Source: a bacterium
GTDB taxonomy: Bacteria; Verrucomicrobiota; Verrucomicrobiia; Chthoniobacterales; Terrimicrobiaceae
Length of the DNA: 12,642 bases
Assembly (NCBI GenBank): GCA_009920585.1
Contig: RFZT01000041.1
Coordinates: forward strand, 1 to 12,642
Direction of reading: 5' to 3'
Shown here: one piece after another, positions 1 to 6,324 of the stretch
Numbering within the stretch: position 1 is the first letter of the stretch
Layout of the letters: the number at the start of each line of letters is the position of its first letter
The notes under the pieces: model-generated
What the model was told of the DNA's origin: nothing
The model's input: only the letters and a program-made list of their open reading frames with translations
The model's database searches: none
Translations under genes and position numbers: made by a program

Positions 1-2
1 CC

Positions 3-653
3 ACGCCTGCATGGTCTCAAAGCCCCGCTCCTGGACAGAAATCACCGCCCCAAGCCGGCGGCAGAGAAGGTTATTGGAAAGGGCATGAAAAAGAATTCCG
101 CGAAGCCATCCCTGAGAATCTTCGTGAGCGCTTCAAAGCCGCCAAAACAGCAGCCTTGGAAGACCCAAAAATCCAAGAACTCAAAGCCGAAGCCGACAAA
201 GCCTCGGAAGCCCTCCGCACGGCAGTCCGCGAATCCATGGTCAAATCTGACCCCGCTCTCACCGATGCCGTTAATAAAATCTCCGAAGTATTCAAAAAGA
301 ATCGGAATGACATGAAGGCGGAGAAGGGCGGCAAAGAAGCCAAACGCAAAGACGGAGACTCCCCAGCAGCTAAGCTCCCGCCAGAAGAAAAAAGCAAACT
401 GGATGCTGCTAGAGCGATAGCCAAGCAAGCCCCCTCTGTTCAAGCCGCCGAAGCGAAATTGAAAACGGCAACGACGCCAGAAAGCCGTGAAATTGCGGCC
501 AAGGAATTCCGCCAAGCCATGCACGACGCTATTCTCACAGCTGATCCTTCCCTCGCCTCCGTTTTGGAATCTCTGGATGCACCTAAACCTCCGCGTCAAA
601 ATCCGCCAACTCCACCCGCCCAGCCCGAGGTGGAAGCACAAAACGCCCAGTAG
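3..653 (+). CDS. Hypothetical helical protein with a duplicated unit, 5' end missing
   Basis: The frame is open from the first bases of the window to a TAG at 651-653, giving 216 residues with the N-terminus outside. I do not recognise a named family. The protein is rich in Ala, Lys and Glu and should be almost wholly helical. It contains one unit twice: about residues 35-93 and 125-191 of the visible part. Each unit has a Pro-Glu start, an amphipathic Lys/Ala/Glu helix, then an R-x-A-(V/M) helix ending in a matching motif, SDPALTDAV in the first and ADPSLASVL in the second. A charged linker (about 94-124) joins them, and the tail is Pro-rich (about residues 193-212). The helical, charged make-up resembles periplasmic spacer or chaperone-like proteins, but without the N-terminus export cannot be judged. 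It converges on the ArsR-type gene with only 28 bases between the stops. The coding frame is sure; the function is unknown. Confidence 0.8.
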   Translation, partial: TPAWSQSPAPGQKSPPQAGGREGYWKGHEKEFREAIPENLRERFKAAKTAALEDPKIQELKAEADKASEALRTAVRESMVKSDPALTDAVNKISEVFKKNRNDMKAEKGGKEAKRKDGDSPAAKLPPEEKSKLDAARAIAKQAPSVQAAEAKLKTATTPESREIAAKEFRQAMHDAILTADPSLASVLESLDAPKPPRQNPPTPPAQPEVEAQNAQ

Positions 654-659
654 CACTCA

Positions 660-717
660 TTGGCCCGCGAGGAATGCGCGACTAGATCGAGAAATGAATC
701 GCGCGTTCCTTGGCCCG
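660..717. repeat. 10-bp inverted repeat flanked by 8-bp direct repeats
   Basis: GGAATGCGCG (671-680) faces CGCGCGTTCC (700-709) across 19 bases. As RNA this is a 10-bp stem with one U-G wobble. The stem is bracketed by TTGGCCCG at 660-667 and 710-717. It sits between two convergent genes and covers the end of the ArsR-type gene, so it could slow read-through in either direction. There is no T-run on either side, so it is not a canonical intrinsic terminator. Part of it is coding sequence, so chance or codon constraint may explain some of the symmetry. Confidence 0.4.
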
Positions 718-1008
718 GCGGTTCATCCCGTCGCACATGAGCTTACATAGCTCCAGCACCATCGGATCTCCGATCGAGTAAATCGCCGTCGTTCCCCGTT
801 GTTCCCGATTTAAAAACCCCTCGTCTCGAAGCACAGCCAGTTGTTTCGAAACATTCGCCTGTGATAACCCGCATATCTCAACCAGTTCATTCACCGACTT
901 GGGTCCCGACTTCAATTCCTGCAAAAGCATCAACCTCGTCGTCTCCGACAAAGCACGGAAACTTCGAGCGATTTTTTCCAATGCCGCGAGTGACTGCTTT
1001 TGTGCCAT
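682..1008 (-). CDS. ArsR-family winged-helix transcriptional regulator
   Basis: This 108-residue protein has the usual length of an ArsR/SmtB-type repressor. An N-terminal dimer helix (about 5-30, with RALSETTRLMLL) leads to the helix-turn-helix (about 38-61, with the recognition helix SQANVSKQLAVLR). A wing follows (about 62-80, with GFLNREQRGTTAIYSIGD), then a C-terminal helix. The classical ELCVCD metal site of arsenite and cadmium sensors is absent. Three cysteines remain: C46 just before the recognition helix, and C88 and C92 in the last helix. They could form a thiol or metal switch, but that is inference. The start at 1006-1008 lacks a clear Shine-Dalgarno sequence. The gene is monocistronic and its target is not evident. 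An ATCG/CGAT dyad lies just upstream of the start, consistent with autoregulation. Family assignment is firm; the signal sensed is unknown. Confidence 0.9.
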   Translation of the reverse strand: MAQKQSLAALEKIARSFRALSETTRLMLLQELKSGPKSVNELVEICGLSQANVSKQLAVLRDEGFLNREQRGTTAIYSIGDPMVLELCKLMCDGMNRRAKERAIHFSI

Positions 1009-1010
1009 AC

Positions 1011-1037
1011 TTGAAATATCGCTAAATAACGATTCAA
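1011..1037. promoter_or_regulatory. Candidate operator upstream of the ArsR-type gene
   Basis: An imperfect inverted repeat, TTGA...ATCG (1011-1021) against CGATTCAA (1030-1037), has an A/T-rich 8-base centre. It begins three bases upstream of the regulator's start codon. ArsR-family repressors commonly bind A/T-rich dyads over their own promoters, so autoregulation is a reasonable guess. The arms differ by a three-base insertion and no clear -35/-10 pair was found, so confidence is low. Confidence 0.3.
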
Positions 1038-1085
1038 ACCAAACCTGAAATTTTCAAATATCTTTGGACTTTTTGTAAGCAGGCA

Positions 1086-1114
1086 TTGTCAAGCTCGCGC
1101 GAATCGTTTACTGA
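1086..1114 (+). promoter_or_regulatory. Possible promoter of the tRNA-Ser gene
   Basis: TTGTCA (1086-1091) and TACTGA (1109-1114) are 17 bases apart and end 17 bases before the mature tRNA. The -35 fits the sigma-70 consensus fairly well, the -10 poorly. Position relative to the tRNA is the main support. Confidence 0.3.
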
Positions 1115-1131
1115 TTTACCTTCTTCTTGTG

Positions 1132-1219
1132 GGATGGGTGGCAGAGTGGTCGATTGCGCTCGCCTGGAAAGCGTGTATACCGCAAGGTATCGGGGGTTCG
1201 AATCCCCCCCCATCCGCCA
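1132..1219 (+). tRNA. tRNA-Ser, anticodon GGA, CCA encoded
   Basis: The gene folds as a class II tRNA. The acceptor stem GGATGGG (1132-1138) pairs perfectly with CCCATCC (1209-1215). Discriminator G1216 and an encoded CCA (1217-1219) follow. T8 and G9 are in place. The anticodon loop CTGGAAA (1164-1170) gives anticodon GGA at 1166-1168, reading UCC/UCU serine codons. The long variable arm that marks serine tRNAs is a 5-bp stem, ATACC (1177-1181) with GGTAT (1186-1190), closed by a GCAA loop. The T arm is GGGGG (1192-1196), TTCGAAT, CCCCC (1204-1208). The anticodon stem has one T-T mismatch (1160 with 1174). No terminator is obvious before the converging gene that ends at 1278. Confidence 0.95.
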
Positions 1220-1277
1220 GAAAATTCACTTCGACAGATTAGCCACCTTGAATCCTCCAGATCGTGCCCCCTGAAAC

Positions 1278-2888
1278 TCAGTTCAGATTTCCGCTCAGCG
1301 GGGTGAATTCGAAGCCGAGATCTTTGATGCCGTTGACTGTTTCGACGAGGTAGGCGGGATCAATATACCAGTGGAAGTAAAAGCCCACCCAGCCATCGCG
1401 GACGACTTTGAGCGCCTTGGCACGTTGGATGAGATCCTTTGGAAGAGTCGGAGCCTGCAAGTCATACCAACCCCACGGGTCGATGTAGCCGATGGTTTCC
1501 GGGATGCGTTTGAGTCCGTAGGTATCGCGATAAATGCAGGAGGCGTTTAATTCCGTAGCCTGCATGTTGCCTGCGCCATCGGGGAAATAGAAAATCGGAC
1601 GGTCGCAAGCGAACGCGAATAGACTGCCGAATACTTTGTAATCCACTGCCGAGGCGAGGTAATGAGGGGTGAGCCAACCTACGGGATCGAAGCCCGCGTT
1701 TTTCAACAGATTGCTGCCACGTGTGACGCGGTCACGCGCCCAACTCTCGGAATCGCCAGGAGCAGCCCCAATGAGCGTGAGCGATCCGGAGGCGTCCGCT
1801 TTCACACGATAAAACTCGTAGTCTTCGGCGCTGACTCCGCTGTAGGGATTTTGCACACCATCCATCTGGTGGGTTGTGCCGTGTTGCAAGATTTGCCCGC
1901 CAGCCTGCGTCCAGAGCTTCATTTCTGCAGTGAATGCGGTGCCCGCCGCGACGCTGATCACATCGCTTTTGCCATTATTATAAACTCCCGCCCAGTCGCG
2001 ATATTCGGGAATCATCGCGATGGTGAATGGCACTGTGAGGGAGGCGAGGGTTTTCCTCATGTTACCAAGAGTGGCGAGGTCGGAATCCGGCCCGACATCT
2101 TCAATTCGAAAATAGGCGCGGTGGTTTTCCTTATGCTCAATCCCGAGCATATCGTGTAGGAGATCCTCGAATGCCAGTGAGCGGTTCTCAAAGCTGGTCG
2201 AAACAATCGGCATATCAGCGACGAACCAAAAATTTCCGCTTTGGGTAATGTAGGGCCACTCGGTGCCGCTCGCATCCAGACATTTCGCGCGAACGGCGAC
2301 TTTGCTTGGGTCGGTGACAACGAGACGCGTTATGCCCGGATCGAAGAGTTCTTTTTGAAGTTCGGTATCCTTGTAGATGACTTTCGGATGGTTTTCGCCC
2401 GAGTAGTAGGCGACCTGAATCCCATAGCGCTGGTTAAAATCCTGCCTCCACGCACAGGTGGCCATGTCCCAGGCGTAACACCAGAGGTTGACTCCCATCC
2501 ACACGAACGGCTTTGTGTTCGCATCCATGTCCACCGTCATGGAACCCGGCATCGGCTGGGATCGCCAGACCGACCCGAGATAAAATGTAGCATCATTCGC
2601 TGCTAGGTCTCCGCTGGAGTAATCGGCGAGCGCTTTGCGGGTCACCTTCGCATCAAAGTGTCCGAGCAGGTTCTCCAGCTTGAGCGAGTAAATGGAGCCA
2701 AGCCAACCGTAAGGGGCATCGTTATCATAGAGGATGAGGATCGACGGCCCCGCCACCGCCGATTGGGTTTGCGCCTTAGCTGAGGGCATCAGTGAGCCGA
2801 ATGTGAAAAGCAGCGCGGTGATGCAGCACAGCAATGCCGCGATTGATATCGCCCGTTTTTTTGTGGAGTAGCTTACCGTATTTTTCAT
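1278..2888 (-). CDS. Secreted DUF2334 protein, polysaccharide-deacetylase-like
   Basis: This 536-residue protein opens with a basic N-terminus, a hydrophobic stretch (about 14-33) and a likely signal-peptidase site after AKA at 39, so it is probably exported. DUF2334 belongs to the carbohydrate esterase 4/NodB-like deacetylase superfamily. Visible family marks are AYFRIEDVGP (258-267), an IAMIPEYRDW strand (290-299), HGTTHQ (336-341), WLTPHY (405-410) and FYFHWY near 503-508. The acidic pair in the first motif reads Glu-Asp (E263, D264) where Asp-Asp is common, so activity is plausible but unproven. Residues 48-250 form an N-terminal region resembling the alpha/beta part of related proteins. 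Its ATG overlaps the stop of an EAL-domain fragment (ATGA), and I see no good ribosome site of its own, so translation may be coupled. The likely role is exopolysaccharide processing in the periplasm; the cyclic-di-GMP link is inferred from the neighbour. Confidence 0.85.
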   Translation of the reverse strand: MKNTVSYSTKKRAISIAALLCCITALLFTFGSLMPSAKAQTQSAVAGPSILILYDNDAPYGWLGSIYSLKLENLLGHFDAKVTRKALADYSSGDLAANDATFYLGSVWRSQPMPGSMTVDMDANTKPFVWMGVNLWCYAWDMATCAWRQDFNQRYGIQVAYYSGENHPKVIYKDTELQKELFDPGITRLVVTDPSKVAVRAKCLDASGTEWPYITQSGNFWFVADMPIVSTSFENRSLAFEDLLHDMLGIEHKENHRAYFRIEDVGPDSDLATLGNMRKTLASLTVPFTIAMIPEYRDWAGVYNNGKSDVISVAAGTAFTAEMKLWTQAGGQILQHGTTHQMDGVQNPYSGVSAEDYEFYRVKADASGSLTLIGAAPGDSESWARDRVTRGSNLLKNAGFDPVGWLTPHYLASAVDYKVFGSLFAFACDRPIFYFPDGAGNMQATELNASCIYRDTYGLKRIPETIGYIDPWGWYDLQAPTLPKDLIQRAKALKVVRDGWVGFYFHWYIDPAYLVETVNGIKDLGFEFTPLSGNLN

Positions 2889-3199
2889 GCGGCAAGCTCG
2901 GGGGTGAGGCCTTTGACTTCAATGAGGCATTGACCTCCCCCCGTTTGCGCTGAGCTTTTTGGTATCGGAAGCGCGGCTTGAGGCTTGTCGACGCTTTGCT
3001 GGGGTAGGGCGAGGTCTTCGGCGAGTGCCATGGCTTTTCCGTAGAAATACCCTTGGGCATATTGGCACTCGGTACGGAGGAGAAACTCGACTTGCTCGGC
3101 CGTTTCGACCCCTTCGCAAATAGGGATGTGGAACTCATCCAAACAAAGACCAACGCGATGATTCAGATCGAGCTCTTGGCCATGGAGGAATTCGACCAA
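2885..3199 (-). pseudogene. C-terminal fragment of an EAL-domain (cyclic-di-GMP phosphodiesterase) gene
   Basis: Only the end of an EAL domain is present. ICEGVETAEQVEFLL (residues 27-41, counted from the TTG at 3197-3199) and AQGYFYGKAM (48-57) match the closing catalytic-loop and C-terminal motifs of EAL domains. The EAL signature, the metal ligands and most of the barrel are absent. The same frame continues upstream only to a stop at 3215-3217. After the domain comes a 47-residue tail rich in Pro, Gln and Ala that I cannot assign. An intact EAL domain is about 240 residues, so this piece cannot be a working phosphodiesterase. Its TGA overlaps the ATG of the DUF2334 gene, which suggests the intact ancestor was the upstream gene of the same operon. 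Whether the fragment is still translated is unknown. Confidence 0.75.
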
Positions 3200-3208
3200 A
3201 TTAGCTAA

Positions 3209-3439
3209 CCGAGCCTACTTGGATTTGTATTTGAAGCTCGTCACCCAAAAGCCAATGCCAATGAGGAGATCGTGGCCATCGCTTTTGTGGATCTCAACGG
3301 ATTCAAAGCCATCAACTCGACCAGTATCACCAAGTTGCTTCGCCAAGCCGACGAAGCCATGTATGAGGTCAAAGGCATCGACACCCCCCTCGCCGTGCGT
3401 GAATACACCGTAAGCAGAACACCGCTGAATTTATCTTGA
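3209..3439 (+). pseudogene. GGDEF-domain (diguanylate cyclase) fragment with internal deletion
   Basis: The frame is open between a stop at 3206-3208 and TGA at 3437-3439, and has no good start. It reads IVAIAFVDLNGFKAIN, the first conserved strand and helix of a GGDEF domain. It then runs directly into LLRQADEAMYEVKG, the closing helix of the same domain. Roughly 90 residues that normally lie between them are missing, including the GG(D/E)EF active site and inhibitory site. The join is in frame, so this is a deletion inside the domain. The piece points away from the EAL fragment on the other strand, with about ten bases between the two open frames. It overlaps the likely promoter of the TPR operon. 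It cannot make cyclic-di-GMP. Confidence 0.7.
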
Positions 3440-3456
3440 GAGTAAATTAAATTCAG
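3425..3456. repeat. Perfect 9-bp inverted repeat over the operon promoter
   Basis: CTGAATTTA (3425-3433) is the exact reverse complement of TAAATTCAG (3448-3456), with 14 bases between. The repeat spans the TGA of the GGDEF fragment, the candidate -35 box and much of the spacer of the TPR-operon promoter. The arms are A/T-rich, which suits a protein operator better than an intrinsic terminator. An alternative 6-bp pairing of AATTTA (3428-3433) with TAAATT (3443-3448) is also possible. Confidence 0.5.
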
Positions 3457-3464
3457 AATACTTT
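3436..3464 (+). promoter_or_regulatory. Likely sigma-70-type promoter of the TPR-ExbBD-vWA operon
   Basis: TTGAGA (3436-3441) matches the -35 consensus at five of six bases. A 17-base spacer separates it from TACTTT (3459-3464), a weaker -10. Transcription would start near 3471, about 43 bases before the first ATG. It is the best promoter-like pair in the gap, and the next five genes have almost no intergenic space for others. Confidence 0.45.
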
Positions 3465-3472
3465 GTTTTCTG

Positions 3473-3497
3473 CTATTTCAAGCATCAAATGAAATAG
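3473..3497 (+). promoter_or_regulatory. Perfect 8-bp hairpin in the operon's 5' leader
   Basis: CTATTTCA (3473-3480) and TGAAATAG (3490-3497) are perfect reverse complements around a 9-base loop. If transcription starts near 3471, the hairpin forms the very 5' end of the mRNA. It ends five bases before the AGGA ribosome site (3503-3506) of the first gene. It could stabilise the transcript, bind a regulator as DNA, or tune translation. No T-run follows, so it is not a terminator. Confidence 0.45.
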
Positions 3498-3513
3498 GCG
3501 ACAGGACTGCAAC

Positions 3514-6324
3514 ATGTTGTCAATAAAAACAACTCGCGATTGCCGTATAAAGACTGCCTTATTCTGGGTCTTTCTCGTTTCATTTGTCGGCATTGCCTTG
3601 GGAGAGACACAGAACGACATTCCAGCCCCCCAGAGCGGACTCACGGCAGACGAGGCCTTTGAACAGGCTCAGCGTTTATTCAACGAGAAGAAATACAACG
3701 AAGCCGCCGCCGTTTACTCCAAATTCAGGGAGGATTACGGACATTCTGCAGATGCACAAACCGCTGTGCGAAATTCTTTGTATCCGCTTGCGTATTGCTA
3801 CGTGGCATTGAAGGACTTTCCGCGCGCAGTGCCAGCGATCACGGAGGCTATAGCGGCAACCCCACCGCTTCCGCCTGAGCGACTTTTTGAACTACAATTT
3901 TGGCAGGGAGTGGCGAATTTTCAAACCAAAGATGCCGCCGCAGCTAGGGAGGCGTTGGAAAAATTCCTAACCATGGCCGAGGAAGGTCGGGCCAAAAACC
4001 CTTTGTTCAAAAAACAGAATCCCATTTCCGCTCACACGCAAGAGGCGCGCTTAATCGCAGCGTCGACATGGTTGATTGAAGGCAAAAACCGCGAAGCGGC
4101 AGATCATTTTGCAAAACTCATGCCCCAGTTGGAAAAGGAAGACCGAGGAAGGGCTGTCATCTATCAACTCTACGCCCTCCAAGAATGTGCTGACGATGAA
4201 ACTGCGCTTCAAGCGATCAATGCCGAATACCCCCGCATGGAGAGTATCCCTCAGATCATCTCCTTCCAGATGCTCATTTTCAAACTCGGAGACCGCTTCC
4301 TGGAGCGAGGCGAGTTTCGCAAAGCCATTCAATGCCTCCAAAAAGTGTGGCCGCGCGAACGCCTTCTCAAGCATCAAGAGGAGCGCTTGGGACTTTGGGA
4401 ACAGAAACTCAAAGCGGCGGAATTAAACTCTCTAGCAGACCCTTCTGCAAAAACCTTTGCCGCGAGACTCATCGAGGACGTGCGCCGAGAGATGGAAGGT
4501 TTCAAAAAAGCACCGGACTTCGACACCGCACGCCAGTTCCGCCTCGCGATGGCTTACCTGCGAATGGAACGCTACCGCGAAGCCGCTCTCATCATGGAAA
4601 ATATGGCCTCCGAATTGCCCATCAATGAGCTCAACGAACAAGCTTCGCTGAATGTCATTCGTTGCTGGAATGCTCTTGAGAGTTGGCCGAAGTCCATTAC
4701 GGCGGCTGAGAATTTCGCCAAACTTTTCCCGAACTCAAAATTTCTACCTCAGGTTCTTTATATGGAGGGCGAGGCCTGCCGCTCCGCACTCCAATACGAA
4801 AAGGCAGTGGAAATATTTGATCATCTTGCCACGAGGTTCCCCAAGGACGATTTCGGTTCCCGCGCCCGATTTCTGAAAGCGTTCGCGCTTCTTCAATCCG
4901 AGAAAAACATAGAAAGCGCGGCGGCTTTTATTGATTTCAGCAACCAATTTCCAACCCACGAATTTGTTGATGACGCCGACTACTGGTTGGGGATGAGTTG
5001 GGCCTTCGACAAACAATACGAAAAAACCCTGCAGGCGATGGATGCCTATTTGGAAAAACACAAAAACGGCATCCACCGTGGCGCCGCCGTTTACCGCAAG
5101 GCCTATTGCTATCAACAAATGGGCAAATTTGGAACGGCGATCGATGAGCTTCACGACTATCTGGAAAAATATCCTGGTGAACCCGAGAACGGCGAAGCAA
5201 GGGTCTTGCTAGGAAACGCACTAATGAACGAGGGGTTCATGGACGATGCTTTTGATGTCTTCCGCGCCATTCCCGAGACCGACAAAAAACTTTATGACGA
5301 AGGAATTTTCCGTACTGCCGATGGACTCAAGGCCATGGATGAAAAAGAGAAGTACCGCGACCTCATGCAGGGGTATATTGCCAAAAATTCCATGTCCCCG
5401 CGCGTCGCGGAAGCGATCACTAACCTCGGATGGTATTACCGTCAGTCCGATCAAATCGACAAGGCGCGCGATATCTACTGGCAAGCGATAACCGAACATG
5501 GCAACGACCCAGATATCCGGTCAGTGGAGGATTTGTTTCCCGCCTTAGCGCGCCTTTACCGAAGCCCGGAGGAAACTCTGCAATTTCAAGCCCGATTGGG
5601 AGACATGGCATCAGAAGCTCAGACTTCAAAAAAGCACACCCTCCTCATGCGAATCCTCTACGCCCAATCGAAAAGCGTGCTGAAAACGGACCCCGCGCAA
5701 TCACTCGCACTTCTCCTCGAGGCGTCTAAGTACGCTGATGTGACCAAAACAAGCCCGGTTCTTTTGGTCGATTTTGCCAATGCACTTTTAGAATCCGGCC
5801 AGGACAAGAGCGGAGATGAACTCCGCCACGGGAAAGAAAAAGCCGCCCTCGATTACTTTACGCGCTTCGAAAAGGAATCCCTTGGATCCGCCATTTTTGG
5901 TGAAACCATGCTCAAGCAGGCCAAGCTTCTCAAAAAACGAGGCAACAATGCCGAAACCCTCCGCGTTCTGGATGCCGTGCTGGCCTTCCCCTCGGCCAAA
6001 GGTCAGGAAAAAGCCGAGGCTCTCGTTACAATCGGTGACATCCATCTCGCAAATGGGAAACCCGAAATGGCGATCCCCTATTACCAACGAGTCTATGTCA
6101 TGCACGGACGATGGAAACCCTGGGTTGCCAAAGCCTACCTTCGCAGCGGGGAAGCCTTTGAAAAAATCAAGGACACAACAAGTGCACGCAAAACCTACCA
6201 AGAACTCGTGAGCAATCCCGACCTTGCGGAGTTTCCAGAAACAGCGACCGCTAACGAACACCTGCTTTCACTCGGAGGTCCATTGCCTGCTAAAGAATCC
6301 AGCGAAAAGTCACCTAAGGGATGA
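3514..6324 (+). CDS. Large periplasmic TPR-repeat protein, first gene of the ExbBD-vWA operon
   Basis: This 936-residue protein has a Sec-type signal peptide: basic N-terminus, hydrophobic core at about 14-28, likely cleavage after ALG at 30. The rest is helical hairpins of the TPR type. Clear ones include residues about 47-75 (ADEAFEQAQRLFNEKKYNEAA), a run from about 415 to 570 (units such as YEKAVEIFDHLATRFPKD and YRKAYCYQQMGKFGTAIDEL), and the C-terminal 830-900 stretch (GDIHLANGKPEMAIPYYQR). Many units resemble BamD and CpoB (YbgF) repeats, where A and B helices are followed by a (F/Y)P turn. I see no lipobox. The start is supported by AGGA seven bases upstream and by the signal peptide. 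Its stop overlaps the next start (ATGA). It probably acts as a periplasmic scaffold for the inner-membrane ExbB/ExbD/vWA proteins encoded behind it. That role is inferred from context, by analogy with CpoB beside Tol-Pal. Confidence 0.9.
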   Translation: MLSIKTTRDCRIKTALFWVFLVSFVGIALGETQNDIPAPQSGLTADEAFEQAQRLFNEKKYNEAAAVYSKFREDYGHSADAQTAVRNSLYPLAYCYVALKDFPRAVPAITEAIAATPPLPPERLFELQFWQGVANFQTKDAAAAREALEKFLTMAEEGRAKNPLFKKQNPISAHTQEARLIAASTWLIEGKNREAADHFAKLMPQLEKEDRGRAVIYQLYALQECADDETALQAINAEYPRMESIPQIISFQMLIFKLGDRFLERGEFRKAIQCLQKVWPRERLLKHQEERLGLWEQKLKAAELNSLADPSAKTFAARLIEDVRREMEGFKKAPDFDTARQFRLAMAYLRMERYREAALIMENMASELPINELNEQASLNVIRCWNALESWPKSITAAENFAKLFPNSKFLPQVLYMEGEACRSALQYEKAVEIFDHLATRFPKDDFGSRARFLKAFALLQSEKNIESAAAFIDFSNQFPTHEFVDDADYWLGMSWAFDKQYEKTLQAMDAYLEKHKNGIHRGAAVYRKAYCYQQMGKFGTAIDELHDYLEKYPGEPENGEARVLLGNALMNEGFMDDAFDVFRAIPETDKKLYDEGIFRTADGLKAMDEKEKYRDLMQGYIAKNSMSPRVAEAITNLGWYYRQSDQIDKARDIYWQAITEHGNDPDIRSVEDLFPALARLYRSPEETLQFQARLGDMASEAQTSKKHTLLMRILYAQSKSVLKTDPAQSLALLLEASKYADVTKTSPVLLVDFANALLESGQDKSGDELRHGKEKAALDYFTRFEKESLGSAIFGETMLKQAKLLKKRGNNAETLRVLDAVLAFPSAKGQEKAEALVTIGDIHLANGKPEMAIPYYQRVYVMHGRWKPWVAKAYLRSGEAFEKIKDTTSARKTYQELVSNPDLAEFPETATANEHLLSLGGPLPAKESSEKSPKG

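Noticed and set aside
71..656. Long open frames on the minus strand opposite the helical protein
   Set aside because: They are the antisense of a strongly codon-biased Ala/Lys/Glu-rich gene and show low-complexity Phe/Gly or Ser/Ala sequence with no family marks.
1132..1219. tRNA-Ser as an attachment site for an integrated element
   Set aside because: I saw no repeat of the tRNA 3' end elsewhere in the window and no integrase gene.
1086..1274. 62-codon open frame crossing the tRNA-Ser
   Set aside because: It reads through a perfectly folded tRNA and has no protein features.
1662..2159. 165-residue plus-strand open frame within the DUF2334 gene
   Set aside because: It lies wholly opposite a gene with clear family motifs and a signal peptide, and it shows no recognisable domain.
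3219..3413. 64-codon plus-strand open frame in another frame of the GGDEF relic
   Set aside because: The domain similarity lies in the neighbouring frame; this one is Pro/Ser-rich by frame shift.
5788..6261. 157-residue minus-strand open frame opposite the TPR gene
   Set aside because: It mirrors the TPR codons, is Phe/Gly-rich, and has no start signal or domain.
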